From Moniliella sp. 'wahieum' (Eukaryota; Basidiomycota; Moniliellomycetes; Moniliellales; Moniliellaceae): 64,000 nucleotides of DNA. The stretch is taken from NCBI GenBank assembly GCA_003971905.1, contig RSEE01000084.1:1-64000 (forward strand), read 5' to 3'. The translations under genes and the position numbers were made by a program. The notes below the pieces were generated by a model. That model was given only the letters and a program-made list of their open reading frames with translations, made no database searches and was not told where the DNA came from. Positions 21,859-34,147 of the stretch are shown piece after piece (the stretch's first letter is position 1; every line of letters begins with the position of its first letter).

Positions 21859-24800
21859 ATGCAAGCTGCGCTCGGCGTCGATGGCTGGGCCGAGTGTGCC
21901 GCCGCCGCCGGCCCGCCCCTCCGTCCCGGCGCCCAGAGCCAGACCGCCGCCGCCGCCCTGCCGCCCATCACCTGCACCGCCTTCGACCCCGCCTCCGAGC
22001 TGCTCTGGGCCGCCGATGCCGACGGCCGCGTGGCCAGCTACTTTGGCTCGACCCTCGAGCCCTACACGCGCTTCCTCGCCGCCCACCGCCCGCGCGAGCA
22101 CGCCGGCCCGGCGTTGCGCTCCCCCACGCCCGTCTCCGCCATCCTGCCCGACGAGCGCCTCATGTTCAGTGCCAGCCCGCGCGGCATCCATGCCGCCCCC
22201 GCCGCGGCGTCGCCCGCTGGTCCGTCTCCACCGCCGAGGCTGGCGTGCCTTCGCTCCGCCTCGCCGCCATGTGCGACAATGGTCCCGCCGGCGCCAGCGA
22301 GCTGGTCGCGGCCGGCGCGTCGTACCAGCTGGCTGCTTCCTCCTCCGCCGGCCCCGGCCCCGACGACGTGCTGCTGGCGGTGGCCAAGTCGAGCGGGCGG
22401 GTGGTCAACAAGGTTCCTGCCGAGTCGGACGCGCCCATTACGCACATGCGCAGCGCCGGGCGCTACATTGTTTCCGGCACTCAGTCCGGCCAGCTGCAGT
22501 TCCGTGACCCCGCACGCTGCGCTCGGTGCACCGCATGGCGTCCCACCCCGGCGGGCTGATCGACTTGGCGGCCGAGGGCAACTTGGTCTACTCGGTGGGC
22601 TGGACCATTCGTCTGGGCCACCCCGTGGCCGAGCCGTTTGTCAAGGTGACCGACATGCGTTCCTTCCGCTCCTTGGCGTCCGTCCCATTTGCTGCGCCCG
22701 GCGGGCCGGCGTACCTGGCCATCCACCCTCGTCTGTCGGGCACCGTGGTCGTTGCCGGGCCGACGGGTCTGTTCCAGATCGTGGATTCGGGCAGCCCGGG
22801 TCAATCTATCTTCCACCACATCCAGACCAACTCCTCCGTCTCGGCCTTGGCCATGGCTCCTACGGGGGACTACATTGCCTTTGGCTGCCAGGACGGAACG
22901 GTCAAACTTTGGTCGTCGGCCAATCCCGACACGACGCCCGGACTGCGGTTCAATGCGTACGACTCGGATCCGCCCGTCATTCCGGACCTTCCCTTGCCGC
23001 CGCCCGTGATTCAATGGAACGCAGACACGCCTCTGTCCAACGTCGGCATGCCGTTTTTAGCGGAGCGCCTGCTTTCGTACACCCCTCTTGAGGTGATGGG
23101 GACGCGCCTGTCGCCCCTCTTCACCCATCCCCAAGGTGGATGCCAAGCTCATCTCCACCATGCGGAGCTTGGACGGGAACTTGTTTGGCCAAGTCCCACG
23201 TTCGCTCCAAGGCAAGAGGAACGTTGTTGTCGACCGCACGCCGGCAACGGGTGGAGCCGTGCCCCTGTTCCGATCGGAACAGACCAAGCTCCGATCGGGG
23301 TCCGGGGAGACCCCCAGCTCCGACCCGTCTACCGGATTGGCGACTGATGCCGACGCTCTGCTGCTGGCGCCGGGGCTGCCATGCCGCCGTACTACCGTAC
23401 ACAGACGATCCAGTACAGCAAATTTGGCATTGAGGACTTTGATTTTGGGCTGTACAACAAGACGCACTACTCGGGCTTGGAGACGCACATTCGCCATTCC
23501 TATGCCAACAGCCTTGTTCAAGCCCTCCATTATCTCTTCCCGCTTCGCCACCTTGCCCAGGCCCACACCACGGTCGACTGTCCCCGGGAAGATTGTTTGT
23601 TGTGTGAGGCTGGCTTCCTATTCCGCATGCTCACCGACGCCAAGGGGCGAATTGCCAAGCGTCGAACCTGTACCGCGCATTTGGTCACCTCTCCTCCGTC
23701 ACGCATCTTGGTCTCCAAGATCCCGAGGACGGGCCCCCGCCAGCTGCCATGGCTGCGCCCGCGCAAGTCGCGTATGCTCACCTGAACCAGAAACTCAATT
23801 TGCTTTTCTTGGACACGTTTGCAACCGAGGCCGGCATTGGGCCTTTTCTCCTGTCTCGTCCACCGATCCAGGGCGACCGGACGCGGACCAAGTCGAGCCC
23901 AACTTGATCAAACGCTTGTTTTCCATTCGCGCGCTCACCAAATCCACCTGCGGCACCTGCTACATTTCGGGGAGCGAGATTCCTCTTCCTTAGTCTGTGA
24001 CCTAATCTACCCTCGCAAAGTACGTTGCCCTTCTTGCATTGGGTGGATTTTTGATTGACCCAACCGCGCACATGTGCAGGCCCTGTCGAACGAAGTGCAG
24101 CAACCGTCGGACTTTGCCTCGGTCTTACGCCACTCGCTCACGCGCCCGTGATTGCCAAGATGCTGTGTCGGGTGTGCCAGACGCCTCATGCAGCGGTGCG
24201 AACGCGCAGGGTGCTGGGCTCGAACGATTCGCTGCCACCGCTGTTCGCCATCCATGCGGGATCAACTCGCTGGATGCGTTCTCCTATTGGCTTGCCGGGT
24301 CCAGGACGGTGCCATCATCCTTGCTGCGACGCTGGGCTTGGTCCGTGGCACGCTGCAGGATGGTACGCCGCCGCGACCCTACCTGCCTCCGATGTTTGAT
24401 ATCAATGTGGTGGGCGAGACGATTGATACGAAGCCCGTGTATGGGGATACGCCGCCTCCACCGCTGTATGTGCGGTACGTGCTGCGCTCGATGGTGGCCC
24501 AGGTGCAGGCAGAAAAAGAGGCGCCGCATCTGGTCACCTTTGTCCGTACCTCGGACACGCCCGCGGGACACGTCAAGGGCTCTGCTCCTGCGCCGCGCCC
24601 GTTGGCCCGCCCAAGGCCGAGGGAGACTGGGTGCTGTTCAACGACTTTTTGGTCAAGCCCGTACCTCAGAGCGAGGCCTTGTCGGTGCATGAATGGAAAG
24701 TGCCGTCGGTGCTGTTTTTCGAAAAGGTGCATTCGCCGCTGCCGTCTCCGACGGAGCGGGATGCGGATCTGACCCAGCTCAGTACCAAGATCGATCCTTC

Positions 24801-25619
24801 GATCCTGTGCCGCGACTTTAACATGGCACCTCATCGACGGGCCGAGTTGATGCGCCACCGGCCTCTGCTGCCGGAGGAGCTTCCTGCCGTCGACGCGCCG
24901 TCTCCGCCGCTGGAAGTGGCGATCGACGCGGAGTTTGTGGCGCTCCGGCTGGAGGAGACCGAGGTGCATTCGGATGGCACCAAGTCGCTCCTCCGACCGG
25001 TGCTTCTGTCGCCGGCGCGCATCTCGGTGGTGCGTGGATGGAAGCGTCCTGGTGCGGACGAGGCGGAGGAGGAAGAGCCGTTTTTGGACGATCACATTGA
25101 GACGAGCGCGGCGGTGGTGGACTACCTGACGCAGTTCAGCGGGATCCAGCCGGGGGACCTGTCGGTGCAGACGTCGCCGCACACCTTGGTCCCGCTCAAG
25201 GTGGCGTACAAGAAGCTGCTGCGCTGGTGGACCTGGGCGCGCGGTTTATTGGGCACGGGCTGAGCAAGGACTTCCGCATCATCAACCTGTTTGTGCCGCC
25301 GGAGCAGGTGGTGGACACGGTGGACCTGTACGCTACCCGGGCGTGCACCGCAAAGTGTCGCTCAAGTTCCTCACGTGGTTCCTGCTGCGCCGCTTCATCC
25401 AGGACCGGGATAAGGACGAGGAGAAGGACGAGGCGTCGTCGTCGTCGGCGCGCGCGTCGCCGTCGTGGCGGACACGACTCGATTGAGGATGCGTCGGCGG
25501 CGCTGCAGCTGTACCGGATGTACGAGCACCTCGAGCGCTCGGGCGGGCTGCACGACGTGCTGGAGGACTTGTACGAGGCGGGGCGCCGCCTGCAGTGGCG
25601 TCCGCCGGCGCAGGAGTAG
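21859..25619 (+). CDS. PAN2: PAN2, catalytic subunit of Pan2-Pan3 deadenylase
   Basis: Shortens poly(A) tails of mRNA in the cytoplasm, with Pan3. Domain order is that of PAN2. An N-terminal WD40 region comes first (ITCTAFDPASELLWAADADG, then ASHPGGLIDLA near 22.55 kb and ALAMAPTGDYIAFGCQDG near 22.85 kb). Next is the inactive UCH-like domain (NKTHYSGLETHIRHSYANSL near 23.46 kb, and a CPREDCLLC zinc-ligand-like pair). The C-terminal DEDDh exonuclease follows, with catalytic residues visible: D and E of AIDAEFVAL, D of GHGLSKDFRIIN, and H and D of HDSIEDASAAL. One intron is clear at 24020-24079. At least eight single-base frame breaks interrupt it. The start ATG follows GACGCC. The end, LQWRPPAQE, and a TAG are at 25617-25619. 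Total length of about 1,200 residues is normal for the family. Confidence 0.92.
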
Positions 25620-25792
25620 CGCCAATGGGCAATCCTTAATCACTAGCTACGAGGCGGCGTGTCACAATAGCGTCGCGTAGAGGCCGCCGGGCACAGGGCC
25701 AGTGTGCGTCGTAGTCTCGCAGCTGTCCGGTTCCTGAGTCGTCGGGCGTCAGATTCAGACCCAGGCCGCAGACGCCAGCCGTGCCCACCACC

Positions 25793-27310
25793 ATGTCGTC
25801 CGCCGACGAGCTCGCCAAGCTCACGCTCGACGACGCCCAGCGCGCCAAGCCCACGCTCGACGACACCCAGCCCGCCTCGCCCGCTCGCCCGTCGTCGCGA
25901 CGGTGCGCCGGACACCGCCGCTGCCGCGGACGCCCCACCGCGCCCGACTCCCCCCCGCCCGCCCGCGCCTGCCTCGCCTAAACCCCAGGTGCTCACAAAG
26001 GAAGACGCAGCGGCCGCAGCCCCGGTGTGCCTGCGGCTGCCGACCTGCCCGCCATCCCTCCCGCGCCGGCACCCGCGCTGCCCAGAGTCCTCCGAGCCCG
26101 CCAGCCGCGACGGCAGACGAGTCGCCACTGAGCATCTTGGCGTCGATGTTCCCTGACCTACCACGGGAGACGGTGCAGGATGTGTGGCGGCTGTGGGGGA
26201 CGCGGACGAGGCGGGTGCAGTTGTTACTCTCCTTTTCGCGCACGCACATTCCGGCCGAGGAACGGGTGCGGAAACGGCGAATGACGAAGCGTTGGCGCGC
26301 GCGCTGATGTTGGAGGAACAAGAGCATGCTGCGCGTCGCGGCCCCGGTCCGGCGCCCGCTGCAGAGAGGAGGTACACGCAACCAACTTGGCGTACCAGCC
26401 GCGTGTGCGCCGCGCGCCCGGAAGCGCCCCACCCCGCGGCAAGTTCGCTTGCTGCGGCTCGGGCCGAGGATGCAGACCAAGGTCCCGATTGGGTGGACGA
26501 GTTGGACAAGTTTGCAGACAACGCGAGTCGTGTGGCCGAGGGTACGTACGGCTTGGATGGCGTGGAGACACATAAGGAAATGTGAAGGATACTGACCAGA
26601 AGGGCGGAGCGCAGAGGGATTCGCACGGGCCGTTTCGACGTTTTCGGCGCTGCGCGCGCGCGCGCAAGCGCTGGTCGAACAGAGCAAGGAGAGTTCTGGT
26701 GGCTTGGCCGGATGGCTACCTCGTCTCGACGGCGAGAGAGCGCGGAGGCAGCCCAGCCTGCATCCCACACCACCCTGTCCCCACCTACGTCCGCAACCAC
26801 GGCCCAGGCTGCGTCACCACCTGCGCCTCACGCCAACTGGGTGGCCGCCGATGCGGACCCGGTGCTGGCCCACAGCTCCGATGCCGATGCTCGTCCACTC
26901 GACACGGGGATCTGACTGCGATCACGCGTGCATCGAGTGGGCCGCGTCCCCGTGCGGACCACCTACGCCCTCCAAGGATCTGCGCTCGGCCTGGTCTCTG
27001 GACCCTGTCCAGGGGACAGAGACTGCGACCCAGCGCGCCGAGGCAAGCAAACCGTTGCCGTCGGCGCCTCGGGCCCAGGACGCTAGCCCCACGCCGCCTG
27101 CCAAGGCGTCGCCTGCTCCTGTGGGGACCAAGGGGTGAGCCAGGCTGCGGCCGGGGCAGGATCGGCGGGCGCGGCAGGCGCAGGCGCAGCAGCGCAGCAG
27201 GCGCGGCGCTCGGGGCTGGCCTGGGCGTGGCTGGGATGGACGAGAAGGACGATGATGACAACTCGGACGATTTGGAGTATGTGGCCAACCCATTTGAGGA
27301 TGAGGAGTAG
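25793..27310 (+). CDS. CUE-domain protein (ubiquitin-binding)
   Basis: The start ATG sits in a good context (CCACCATGTCG), 173 bp after PAN2. The N-terminus is MSSADELAKLTLDDAQ, then a Pro/Ala-rich stretch. A CUE domain follows near 26.13-26.23 kb: LSILASMFPDLPRETVQDVW, with the Met-Phe-Pro motif that binds ubiquitin in this family, then a DADEAV-like helix and a LARALMLEEQEHAARR helix. A 58 bp intron lies at 26542-26599 (GTACGT, ACTGAC branch, CAG). The C-terminus is acidic (DEKDDDDNSDDLEYVANPF), ending at 27310. The arrangement recalls Cue5-type autophagy adaptors, but I see no clear Atg8-interacting motif, so that is only a suggestion. Several frame breaks are present. Confidence 0.7.
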
Positions 27311-29369
27311 AGGGGTGAAAGGGCATGTGGACTGCGCTGCGTGGCGGTAGGACCATCTCTTTGGCAATCCAATCGTCTTCCCACCCTGTCCACGTGCGGG
27401 CTGCGGGCCGAGGGGGAGGAGTGCGTAGCTTAGCGCAGCATGCGGGGGTGGGTGGAGGCAAAGCCCCAGCTGAAGCAGTGGTGAAAGTGATATAGTCTGG
27501 CATACAGTACCTCTCCCCGCTCTCTCAGTAGCCACCAGTGCCTCTCACGATGAGAATGCGACGTTGCCCAATCTGCTCCTTTTATAGTGATGGGTTACTC
27601 CTGCACCCGCGGCACGGGGTTTTCACTCGGCCAGTTTCTCAGTACCAACCCCGTCTATAATAGGCGGGCCAGATGCAGCTTTTGCCGGGCCCACCGTTCC
27701 TGTGTCGTGAAGGAAAGCTTACCTCAGTCGTTTGGTGACGTAGCTGTGGCCTAGCTTTGGCGTTGGATATCCCGAAAGATACGCGATTCCCTTTTGAAGC
27801 GGAGCATCCGGGCACGGATATTACAGGCCATGGAAAAGGTATTTGTGCAGCACATGAAATGACCCTGCCCACTCAGTCGGTTCGCAACATCAGTTTGGAC
27901 TCCGCTGAGCCAAATCCAACCTGACCGTTCTGTTTGACACTCTCTCCCTTCACCGCTCTCCATGAGGAGTTATAACGCAAGAGGAAGGGGGCTGCGTATG
28001 CCCAGTTGGCTATCTTTGCGTTTTGAGGCGAGGAAGAACTTGGGCATCCCGGTAGGGTAGGGGCGGGACTTCCGGTGCGCATCACTGCATCTGGCACGGT
28101 TGTTGAAGAACCTTCACGGCATGATGGCGAGTGTACCTCCGCCATGGACAGTGCAGAGCCACTGACTATGATGCTGTTGTGCTCCCGCCTGACTTTTGGC
28201 TTCCTTGTTAAAGCAGCCAAGCTTCCAACGGTGCCCTTCTCTGCCCTTTGACCTTCTTTATTGCGCCGGGGAGAACTCGCTTCTGGAGAAGCGAGCACGA
28301 CAATACCCCGATGCATGCGATTGACACGCGGCACGAATCGGAGTACAGACACTTGTGGTAGCTTAATGTGCTACTATGCCCGAGATGGATCACGCCCATT
28401 CTGTCCTGGTGCTCCACCAGGCACATGTTCCACCCGTATGTGGACCCTTTCGCCTACCTTGCCAAGGAATCCACACCCACATCCACACCTCTAGGGTCTA
28501 CCGCAACAGGAGATAAGAGTGTTAACTCTGTCCATGCAGTGCTGGCTAGTAGTCTCCCACCCAGTTGAAGACGAGAGGACACCCACCTGGCAGGGAAGAC
28601 CCTTCCCTCCTGGGCTGTGCCCAGCCGGTGCGCAGGATAAGAAAGAAAAGGATGCGACAGCAAGTGTCAGGGAGCGCGTATTGGCGCTGGAGATCCAAAC
28701 TGGGGTGTTTCCTTGGATCCTGTAGCAAGCAAAAAAGCAGTTGGAGCCCAGAGAGTCCGATGCGTTCGCAAGGGAGCAAGACAAGCCACTGCCTCTGAGA
28801 TCTGATCTGAGATCTGACGGGCTCTTACTGGTCAATATTCAATCTACAAGCGCACTTTGTCAGATATGCCTCTCTCCGACCGCACGTCTGATTGCTGGTT
28901 CGGTTCCCCATGGGGCAGAGCCAGGCGGTGTGCTTCCCTCCTCCCGGCTGCAGCCTGCCGCTGCGGGCCGACGTGCTTTGCGAAAGGACGGGGCAGCCGA
29001 CGCCCATGCTTGATCACGTGCGGCGGCGGGGCGAGGGCGCAGCGCCCAGGCCGAAAAAAAACACGCGCGACGTACACTGCCCCCTGCCAGCGCGTTGCCT
29101 TCGCACCACGCCACTGTGCGGCTGGGGCGCTGCCCGCATGCCAGCAGGGACATCAACACGAGGCGCCAGACTGCCGCTGCGCCCGCGCCGGTGCAGCGCG
29201 GCTGCCGCACCCGGGCAGTCTCCGCCGCGTGGCCGCGTGTGCGCGCGACCGCGTTGGCCCCGTTGGCCCGATGGCGCCGGTGCGGTTGGCGGTGCTCTTG
29301 GCCTCCTGCTACCACCAAGTGCTCTCCCCCCCCCCCCCGCCCCCCCGCCCTCCCCTTCCTCCACCAACC
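27311..29369. other. Intergenic, nothing assigned
   Basis: ORFs between 27.6 and 28.8 kb overlap on both strands and show no domains. A heptamer-type word TCTGAGATCTGATCTGAGAT lies at 28794-28817. Immediately before TUB2 (29329-29365) is a C-rich pyrimidine tract, probably its 5' UTR or core promoter. Confidence 0.4.
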
Positions 29370-30902
29370 ATGCGTGAAATCGTGCACCTGCAGACCGGCC
29401 AGTGCGGCAACCAGGTCGGCACCAAGTTCTGGGAGTGCTCTCGGACGAGCACGGCATCGACGGCACGGGCGCCTACGTTGGCTCCTCGCCTCTCCAGCTG
29501 GAACGGATCGACGTGTACTAGTACGTTGGCTCTCCCTGTCTCTGTCCCTGTCTCTGTCCCTGTCTCTGTCCCTCTGCCTTTGCTCTGCGGGCGCTCGTGC
29601 GCCTGCCTGCTTGTTCGCTTTGCTCTATCTGCCTTGGCTTGCTGGACTAACCGTGTTGCCCTTAGCAACGAGGCGAGCAATGCGCGCTTTGTGCCGCGTG
29701 CGGTGTTGGTCGACCTGGAGCCCGGTACGATGGACTCGATTCGGTCGGGCCAGATGGGCGGTCTGTTCCGGCCGGACAACTTTGTGTTTGGCCAGTCGGG
29801 TGCCGGGAACAACTGGGCCAAGGGCCACTACACTGAGGGTGCCGAGCTGGTGGACTCGGTGTTGGATGTGGTGCGCAAGGAGGCGGAATCGTGCGACATG
29901 CTGCAGGGCTTCCAGATCACCCACTCGTTGGGCGGTGGTACGGGTGCCGGGATGGGCACCCTGCTCATCTCCAAGATCCGCGAAGAGTTCCCGGACCGGA
30001 TGATGGCCACCTTCTCGGTGCTGCCTTCGCCCAAGGTGTCGGACACGGTGGTGGAGCCGTACAATGCGACCTTGTCGGTGCACCAGCTGGTGGAGAACTC
30101 GGACGAGACGTTCTGCATTGACAACGAGGCCCTGTACGACATTTTGCTTCCCCACGCTCAAGCTCAAGGCCCCGGGGTACGATGACCTCAACCACCACCT
30201 CGTCTCGCTCGTCATGTCGGGCATCACCACCTGCCTTCGTTTCCCGGGCCAACTCAACTCGGACCTGCGTAAGCTGGCGGTCAACATGGTCCCCTTCCCG
30301 CGTCTGCACTTTTTCATGGTCGGCTTTGCCCCGCTCACCGCGCGTGGCCAGCAGTACCGTGCGGTTACCGTGCCGGAGCTGACGCAGCAGATGTTTGAGA
30401 GCAAGAACATGATGGCCGCGGCCGACCCGCGCCACGGGCGTACCTGACCGTGGCTGCCTACTTCCGTGGCAAGGTGTCGATGAAGGAGGTGGAGGACCAG
30501 ATGCAGGCGACGCAGGCCAAGAACGCTCCTACTTTGTCGAGTGATCCCGAACAAATGTGCAGACGGCGCATTGCGACATTGCCCCGCGCGAATGAAGATG
30601 GCAGTGACGTTTATTGGCAACACGACGGCGATCCAGGACCTGTTCAAGCGCATCTCGGAGCAGTTCTCGGCCATGTTCCGCCGCAAGGCGTTCTTGCATT
30701 GGTACACCTCCGAAGGCATGGACGAGCTCGAGTTTACCGAGGCCGAGTCCAACCTCAGGACCTCGTGTCGGAGTACCAGCAGTACGCCGAGGCCGGGATC
30801 GACGATGGCGAGGAGTACCTCGAGGACGAGGAGGGCGAGTACGAGCAGGAGGCCGAGGCTGAGTTTTTAAGTGCCAAGCCTGCGAATGTGCTTGCGTTGT
30901 GA
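29370..30902 (+). CDS. TUB2: Beta-tubulin
   Basis: GTP-binding subunit of microtubules. The autoregulatory MREI start, QCGNQ, the [12 protein letters not shown] motif, and the acidic tail [18 protein letters not shown] all match. One intron of 145 bp (29521-29665; CTAAC branch) falls after codon 50-51. Residue numbering agrees with the fungal standard: His6, Tyr50, Ala165, Phe167, Glu198 and Phe200 are the benzimidazole-sensitive states. At least five single-base errors break the frame, including a missing G near 29433, an extra T near 30143, a missing G near 30543, and an extra A near 30556. Apart from these, the protein looks complete at about 445 residues. The conserved protein argues that the gene works and that the breaks are sequencing error. 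Confidence 0.95.
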
Positions 30903-31337
30903 TTTGCGATCGTTCCCGTCCCGCCCCTCGTCCTGGTTTGAACCACCAGTCCCTCACTCGTTGCTGGTGTCTTGTTGTTCTTCCGTGCTTTATCGCTCCT
31001 GGTCGTGCTTCGTCTTCTGACCCCCTTAGTTTTTTTCCCCCCGCCTGATGCTCCTTTTGTCCAGGCGTGTGCTTGCGTCGAATACGATGTGCTGTGCTTA
31101 GTAGCTGGTTGGGTGTGGGCGATAGGCGTGTGGTGGGGGTGTGGCCGTGCGGAGCAGTCATTAGTCAAGGCGGTCGCCGGGACAGCGTGGCAGTCACGTG
31201 ATGGCGGGGGCTGCTGCGCAAGCGGGCGACGAGCGACTAGTGAGCGTCGCCAGCCGGAAAGCCCAGGCGGCTGCTGGGACGAGTAAACACAGCTGCAACC
31301 ACCACCCGGTGCCGCCTGTGCCCCCCGCCCTCCCGCC
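30903..31337. other. TUB2 3' region and vWA gene promoter
   Basis: 435 bp with T-rich tracts after the TUB2 stop and a C-rich stretch (CCCGCCCTCCCGCC) just before the next ATG. No gene seen. Confidence 0.4.
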
Positions 31338-32213
31338 ATGGCAGCGCCCCTCTGCCGCCGGCGTACGACGCGGCCTACCCCTCCCCCCAGCCCTCGTCCA
31401 GTGCGGCCGAGTACGTGGCCAGTCCCGCCACCTACGCCTCCAGCAGCCGGCCTGCCGCCCGCCCGTCGGCCGCGCACGCTTCCCACCGGCGCCGCGCCCC
31501 GCGTGCTGGCGCGGCGCACGAGGACCCGCTGGACCTGCTGCGCGGGTTTGATACGGTGCTGGTGGTGGACGATAGTGCGTCGATGCAGCTTGCGGATGCG
31601 CAGGGCGTCACGCGGTGGCAAGGCGCGCGATGCGCTGTCGGGTCTCACGGCGCTGGTGGCGAGCAAAGACCCCGATGGGATTGATGTGTATTTTCTCAAC
31701 TCGGACCGCTCGTGCGCAACTGCACCGATCCCAACCAGGTGCGTGCGTTGTTCGACAGTGTCTGTCCGGACGGCGCCACGCCCACGGGCGGCCGCTGGAA
31801 GAGCTGGTGATGGAGTACCTGGATGCGGTGCAGCTGGTGCGGGAGCACAAGCTGGCCCGGCGGCCGCTGCCGGCGGGCATGCACGGATGCGGAAACGCAA
31901 CTATGTAGTGATTACTGATGGGGCGCCAACGGACGAGTTGGAAGATGTGTTGTTGTCGCTGGCGCAGCGCTTGGACCAGGACCGTCTACCGCTTTCGCAG
32001 CTCGGTTTCTCCTTTATCCAAGTCGGCGACGATCAAGAGGCGGGCACGTTTTTGCGCCACCTCGATGACTCGCTTTCCTCCGAACAACATGTTCGCGATA
32101 TCGTCGATACCACACCGTGCAGCGGCATGGCCTTGTCGTTCGATCTGATTGTCAAATCCCTCTTGGGCGGCATCAACCGCAGGTTTGACCGCATGTCCAA
32201 CCAGCTTACCTGA
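31338..32213 (+). CDS. vWA-domain protein with intact MIDAS
   Basis: A soluble fungal von Willebrand A-domain protein of about 290 residues; its role is not known to me. The N-terminal 60-70 residues are Pro/Ser/Ala-rich. The vWA fold begins at LLRGFDTVLVVDDSASMQ, where DDSAS is the DxSxS metal site. The second MIDAS element, ATPTGG, is near 31775 and the third, VVITDGAPTDE, near 31910, so the Mg-binding set is complete. The C-terminus (LSFDLIVKSLLGGINRRFDR) is typical of the basidiomycete and ascomycete orthologues. No signal peptide is visible. Frame breaks occur near 31380, 31615, 31725 and 31790-31890. It converges with SEC66. Confidence 0.8.
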   Translation: MAAPLCRRRTTRPTPPPSPRPVRPSTWPVPPPTPPAAGLPPARRPRTLPTGAAPRVLARRTRTRWTCCAGLIRCWWWTIVRRCSLRMRRASRGGKARDALSGLTALVASKDPDGIDVYFLNSDRSCATAPIPTRCVRCSTVSVRTAPRPRAAAGRAGDGVPGCGAAGAGAQAGPAAAAGGHARMRKRNYVVITDGAPTDELEDVLLSLAQRLDQDRLPLSQLGFSFIQVGDDQEAGTFLRHLDDSLSSEQHVRDIVDTTPCSGMALSFDLIVKSLLGGINRRFDRMSNQLT

Positions 32214-32718
32214 TGAATGGAATGGACGTTGGCCTAGCCTCGCCAAGCTCGCCTCGTGCCATGACGTGGTGGCAGCGAGCAGCGTGCTTGGCTCTGCTAG
32301 GGAAATGGGTTGGTTCAGCGGTTCAGCGTCTCAGCGGTTTGGGAGGCAAACCGAAACCCAGATTGTAGGAGGGGGGGTCTTGTTGTCCAACCCGGCCCCA
32401 TTCGTCGGTCTGCCATGATTGAAAGGTGATGCGCCGCGACTGGATTGCGTGCACAACCAACCATACAAAGCCACAGTCCGTTCTATTCTTACGTAGTTGG
32501 CAGTACCCTCGCTCGAGGCGAGCACGGGCCTATGACGAACGTACCGTGTGCTATTTTCGCTTCCGGCCGGTCCGCTTCCGCTCCGGCCGAGCGTCGGCCG
32601 TGCCGACCAGGAATCAATCATGAATCCATCATGTGTGCCATCTGGGAGGGCGACGCAAACGAATGCAATAAGGAAGGAATCAGGTGATCAGGTGATGTAC
32701 AAAAGAAAAGGGTAAGGT
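32214..32718. other. Convergent 3' intergenic region vWA/SEC66
   Basis: 505 bp between two stop codons; no gene seen. Both transcripts must end here. Confidence 0.45.
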
Positions 32719-33714
32719 TTACTCGTCCTCGGCCTCTTCCACTGTAGCCGCCTTTTGGCCCGTTCCGGCAGCCGTGACTGCCGGCGGCGTGGGACCATCA
32801 GCCTTGCCCTGAGCTTGTGCTTGTGCTCGCGCCTCCATATGCGCCGCACGCATTTGATCCAGCATCGCCAGCAGCGGCGGGGGCAGTCGGCCCCCATTGG
32901 CCGCAGCGATCGCAGGCAGCATCTGTGGTACAATCCTCCCTCCTGTCGCTTGCATCGCAGCGGCGACTTGAGGCGGCAGGTTGAATTTGACCTGCGGTCC
33001 CGGAGCCGGGGCCCATAGCAGACGGGGCGGAGGCCCCCACCTGGATCTGCGTCCCGGGGAGTGAAGAGCGGAGGAAGCGGCATCCTGGGCCGCGGAATGC
33101 TCTTGCCACTCGATTCGATTTGGTTTTCTGGGTGGTCAGGGTTAGTACCGCAGGCGGGTGCAAACGACGCAGGACTCGCAGAGACGACGCACTCATTTCC
33201 TCTCGCTTGGCGGGGATGGCAAAGTACGTCTCTTTGATCTTGAGATGGCTAACCATCTCGTTGGCTTGCTGGAACAGTACTTGTCCCCAGCCTGGGTGGA
33301 AGAGTTTGCTTCAGACACCGTGTCCAGCAGCTCTGCCTCCAGCTCCTTCTCGGCCAGAGCAAAGCGTTCGGCCGTCACGTCGCCCAGGCTGCCGCGCTGG
33401 AGGAGGGTGGCGAGCGCGTTCTTGTCCTCCCTCATCCGGCGCAGACGGCGCACATCCGCCATGGCCCGGTTCAGGAGCGCGGCACGGAGCACCTTTTCGG
33501 GGACACGGGGCTTGTCCTCCTCCTGTGCGACGCATCGGCCGCGACAAGCGTCTGGTAAATGTCGCGCTCGGGATGGCCGCCGACAAACCAAGGCTGGGCC
33601 GTGGCATCGGCGGCGAGGCGGCCGGCGGCGCGGCGGGTGGATGCGGCTGAAGGAGCTGAGGGCGGCTACGAGGAGGACAATGTACGCCAGCGGCACATAC
33701 AGGGGCAGCGCCAT
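32719..33714 (-). CDS. SEC66: Sec66/Sec71, ER translocon Sec62-Sec63 complex
   Basis: Non-essential fungal subunit that helps Sec62/Sec63 with post-translational protein import into the ER. Start at MALPLYVPLAYIVLLVAALS (33714), a single N-terminal membrane anchor. It is followed by the family motif PWFVGGHPERDIYQTL, then EDKPRVPEKVLRAALLNRAM, ADVRRLRRMREDK and AEKELEAELLDTVSEAN, and the helix ANEMVSHLKIKETYFAIPAK. A 65 bp intron is likely at 33128-33192 (CTAAC branch). The C-terminus is Ala/Gln-rich and ends VEEAEDE. At least three single-base breaks occur. It is divergent to RTS1 and convergent with the vWA gene. Confidence 0.88.
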
Positions 33715-34147
33715 GGTGGGGAGCTGCGACGGGGTGGGGCCAGGGGTGGTGGTGGTGGTGGTGGCTCTCCCTCTCTCTCTCGACACGCCACGTGGAATTC
33801 CGAGGCACCCCCGGCGGAACGCGCGGCGGAATGGCGGCCGGGGGCGCTGCGAGCAGGTGGCGCCGAGGGGCCGCGGGGCGTACGTAAGCGGACGCGGTGC
33901 GTGGGCCGGCGTGACGTGGAGGGCGCAGACGTGTGGTGCGCGCACGGCCGCCCCGTGATGATCGGCGCTGGCGGGGGTTTCAGCACGAGCACGACGTGTG
34001 ATGGGACGTGTGACGTTCAGCTTCGCCTTCGCGTGACCCTTCAATTGGAGCTTCAAGCTTCACCCGTGGCGCCGAAGCATCAAGCAGCAGCCGCCATCTC
34101 CCCTGCCGCCCCCTCGCCGCCCGACCTGCCTGGTGGGGCATGCAGCA
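33715..34147. promoter_or_regulatory. Divergent promoter region SEC66/RTS1
   Basis: 433 bp between the two ATGs. It contains (GGT)n and (CT)n tracts near 33745-33780 and a palindromic AAGCTT word near 34053. No recognisable TATA box. Confidence 0.5.

Noticed and set aside
25643-26800. 385- and 315-codon minus-strand ORFs
   Set aside because: Antisense to the CUE-domain gene, which has a good start context, an intron and a recognisable domain.
29370-30902. Programmed frameshifting or pseudogenisation of TUB2 and other genes
   Set aside because: Breaks are many, of both signs, scattered, not at slippery-site plus stem structures, and present in every conserved gene. Sequencing error explains all of them more simply.
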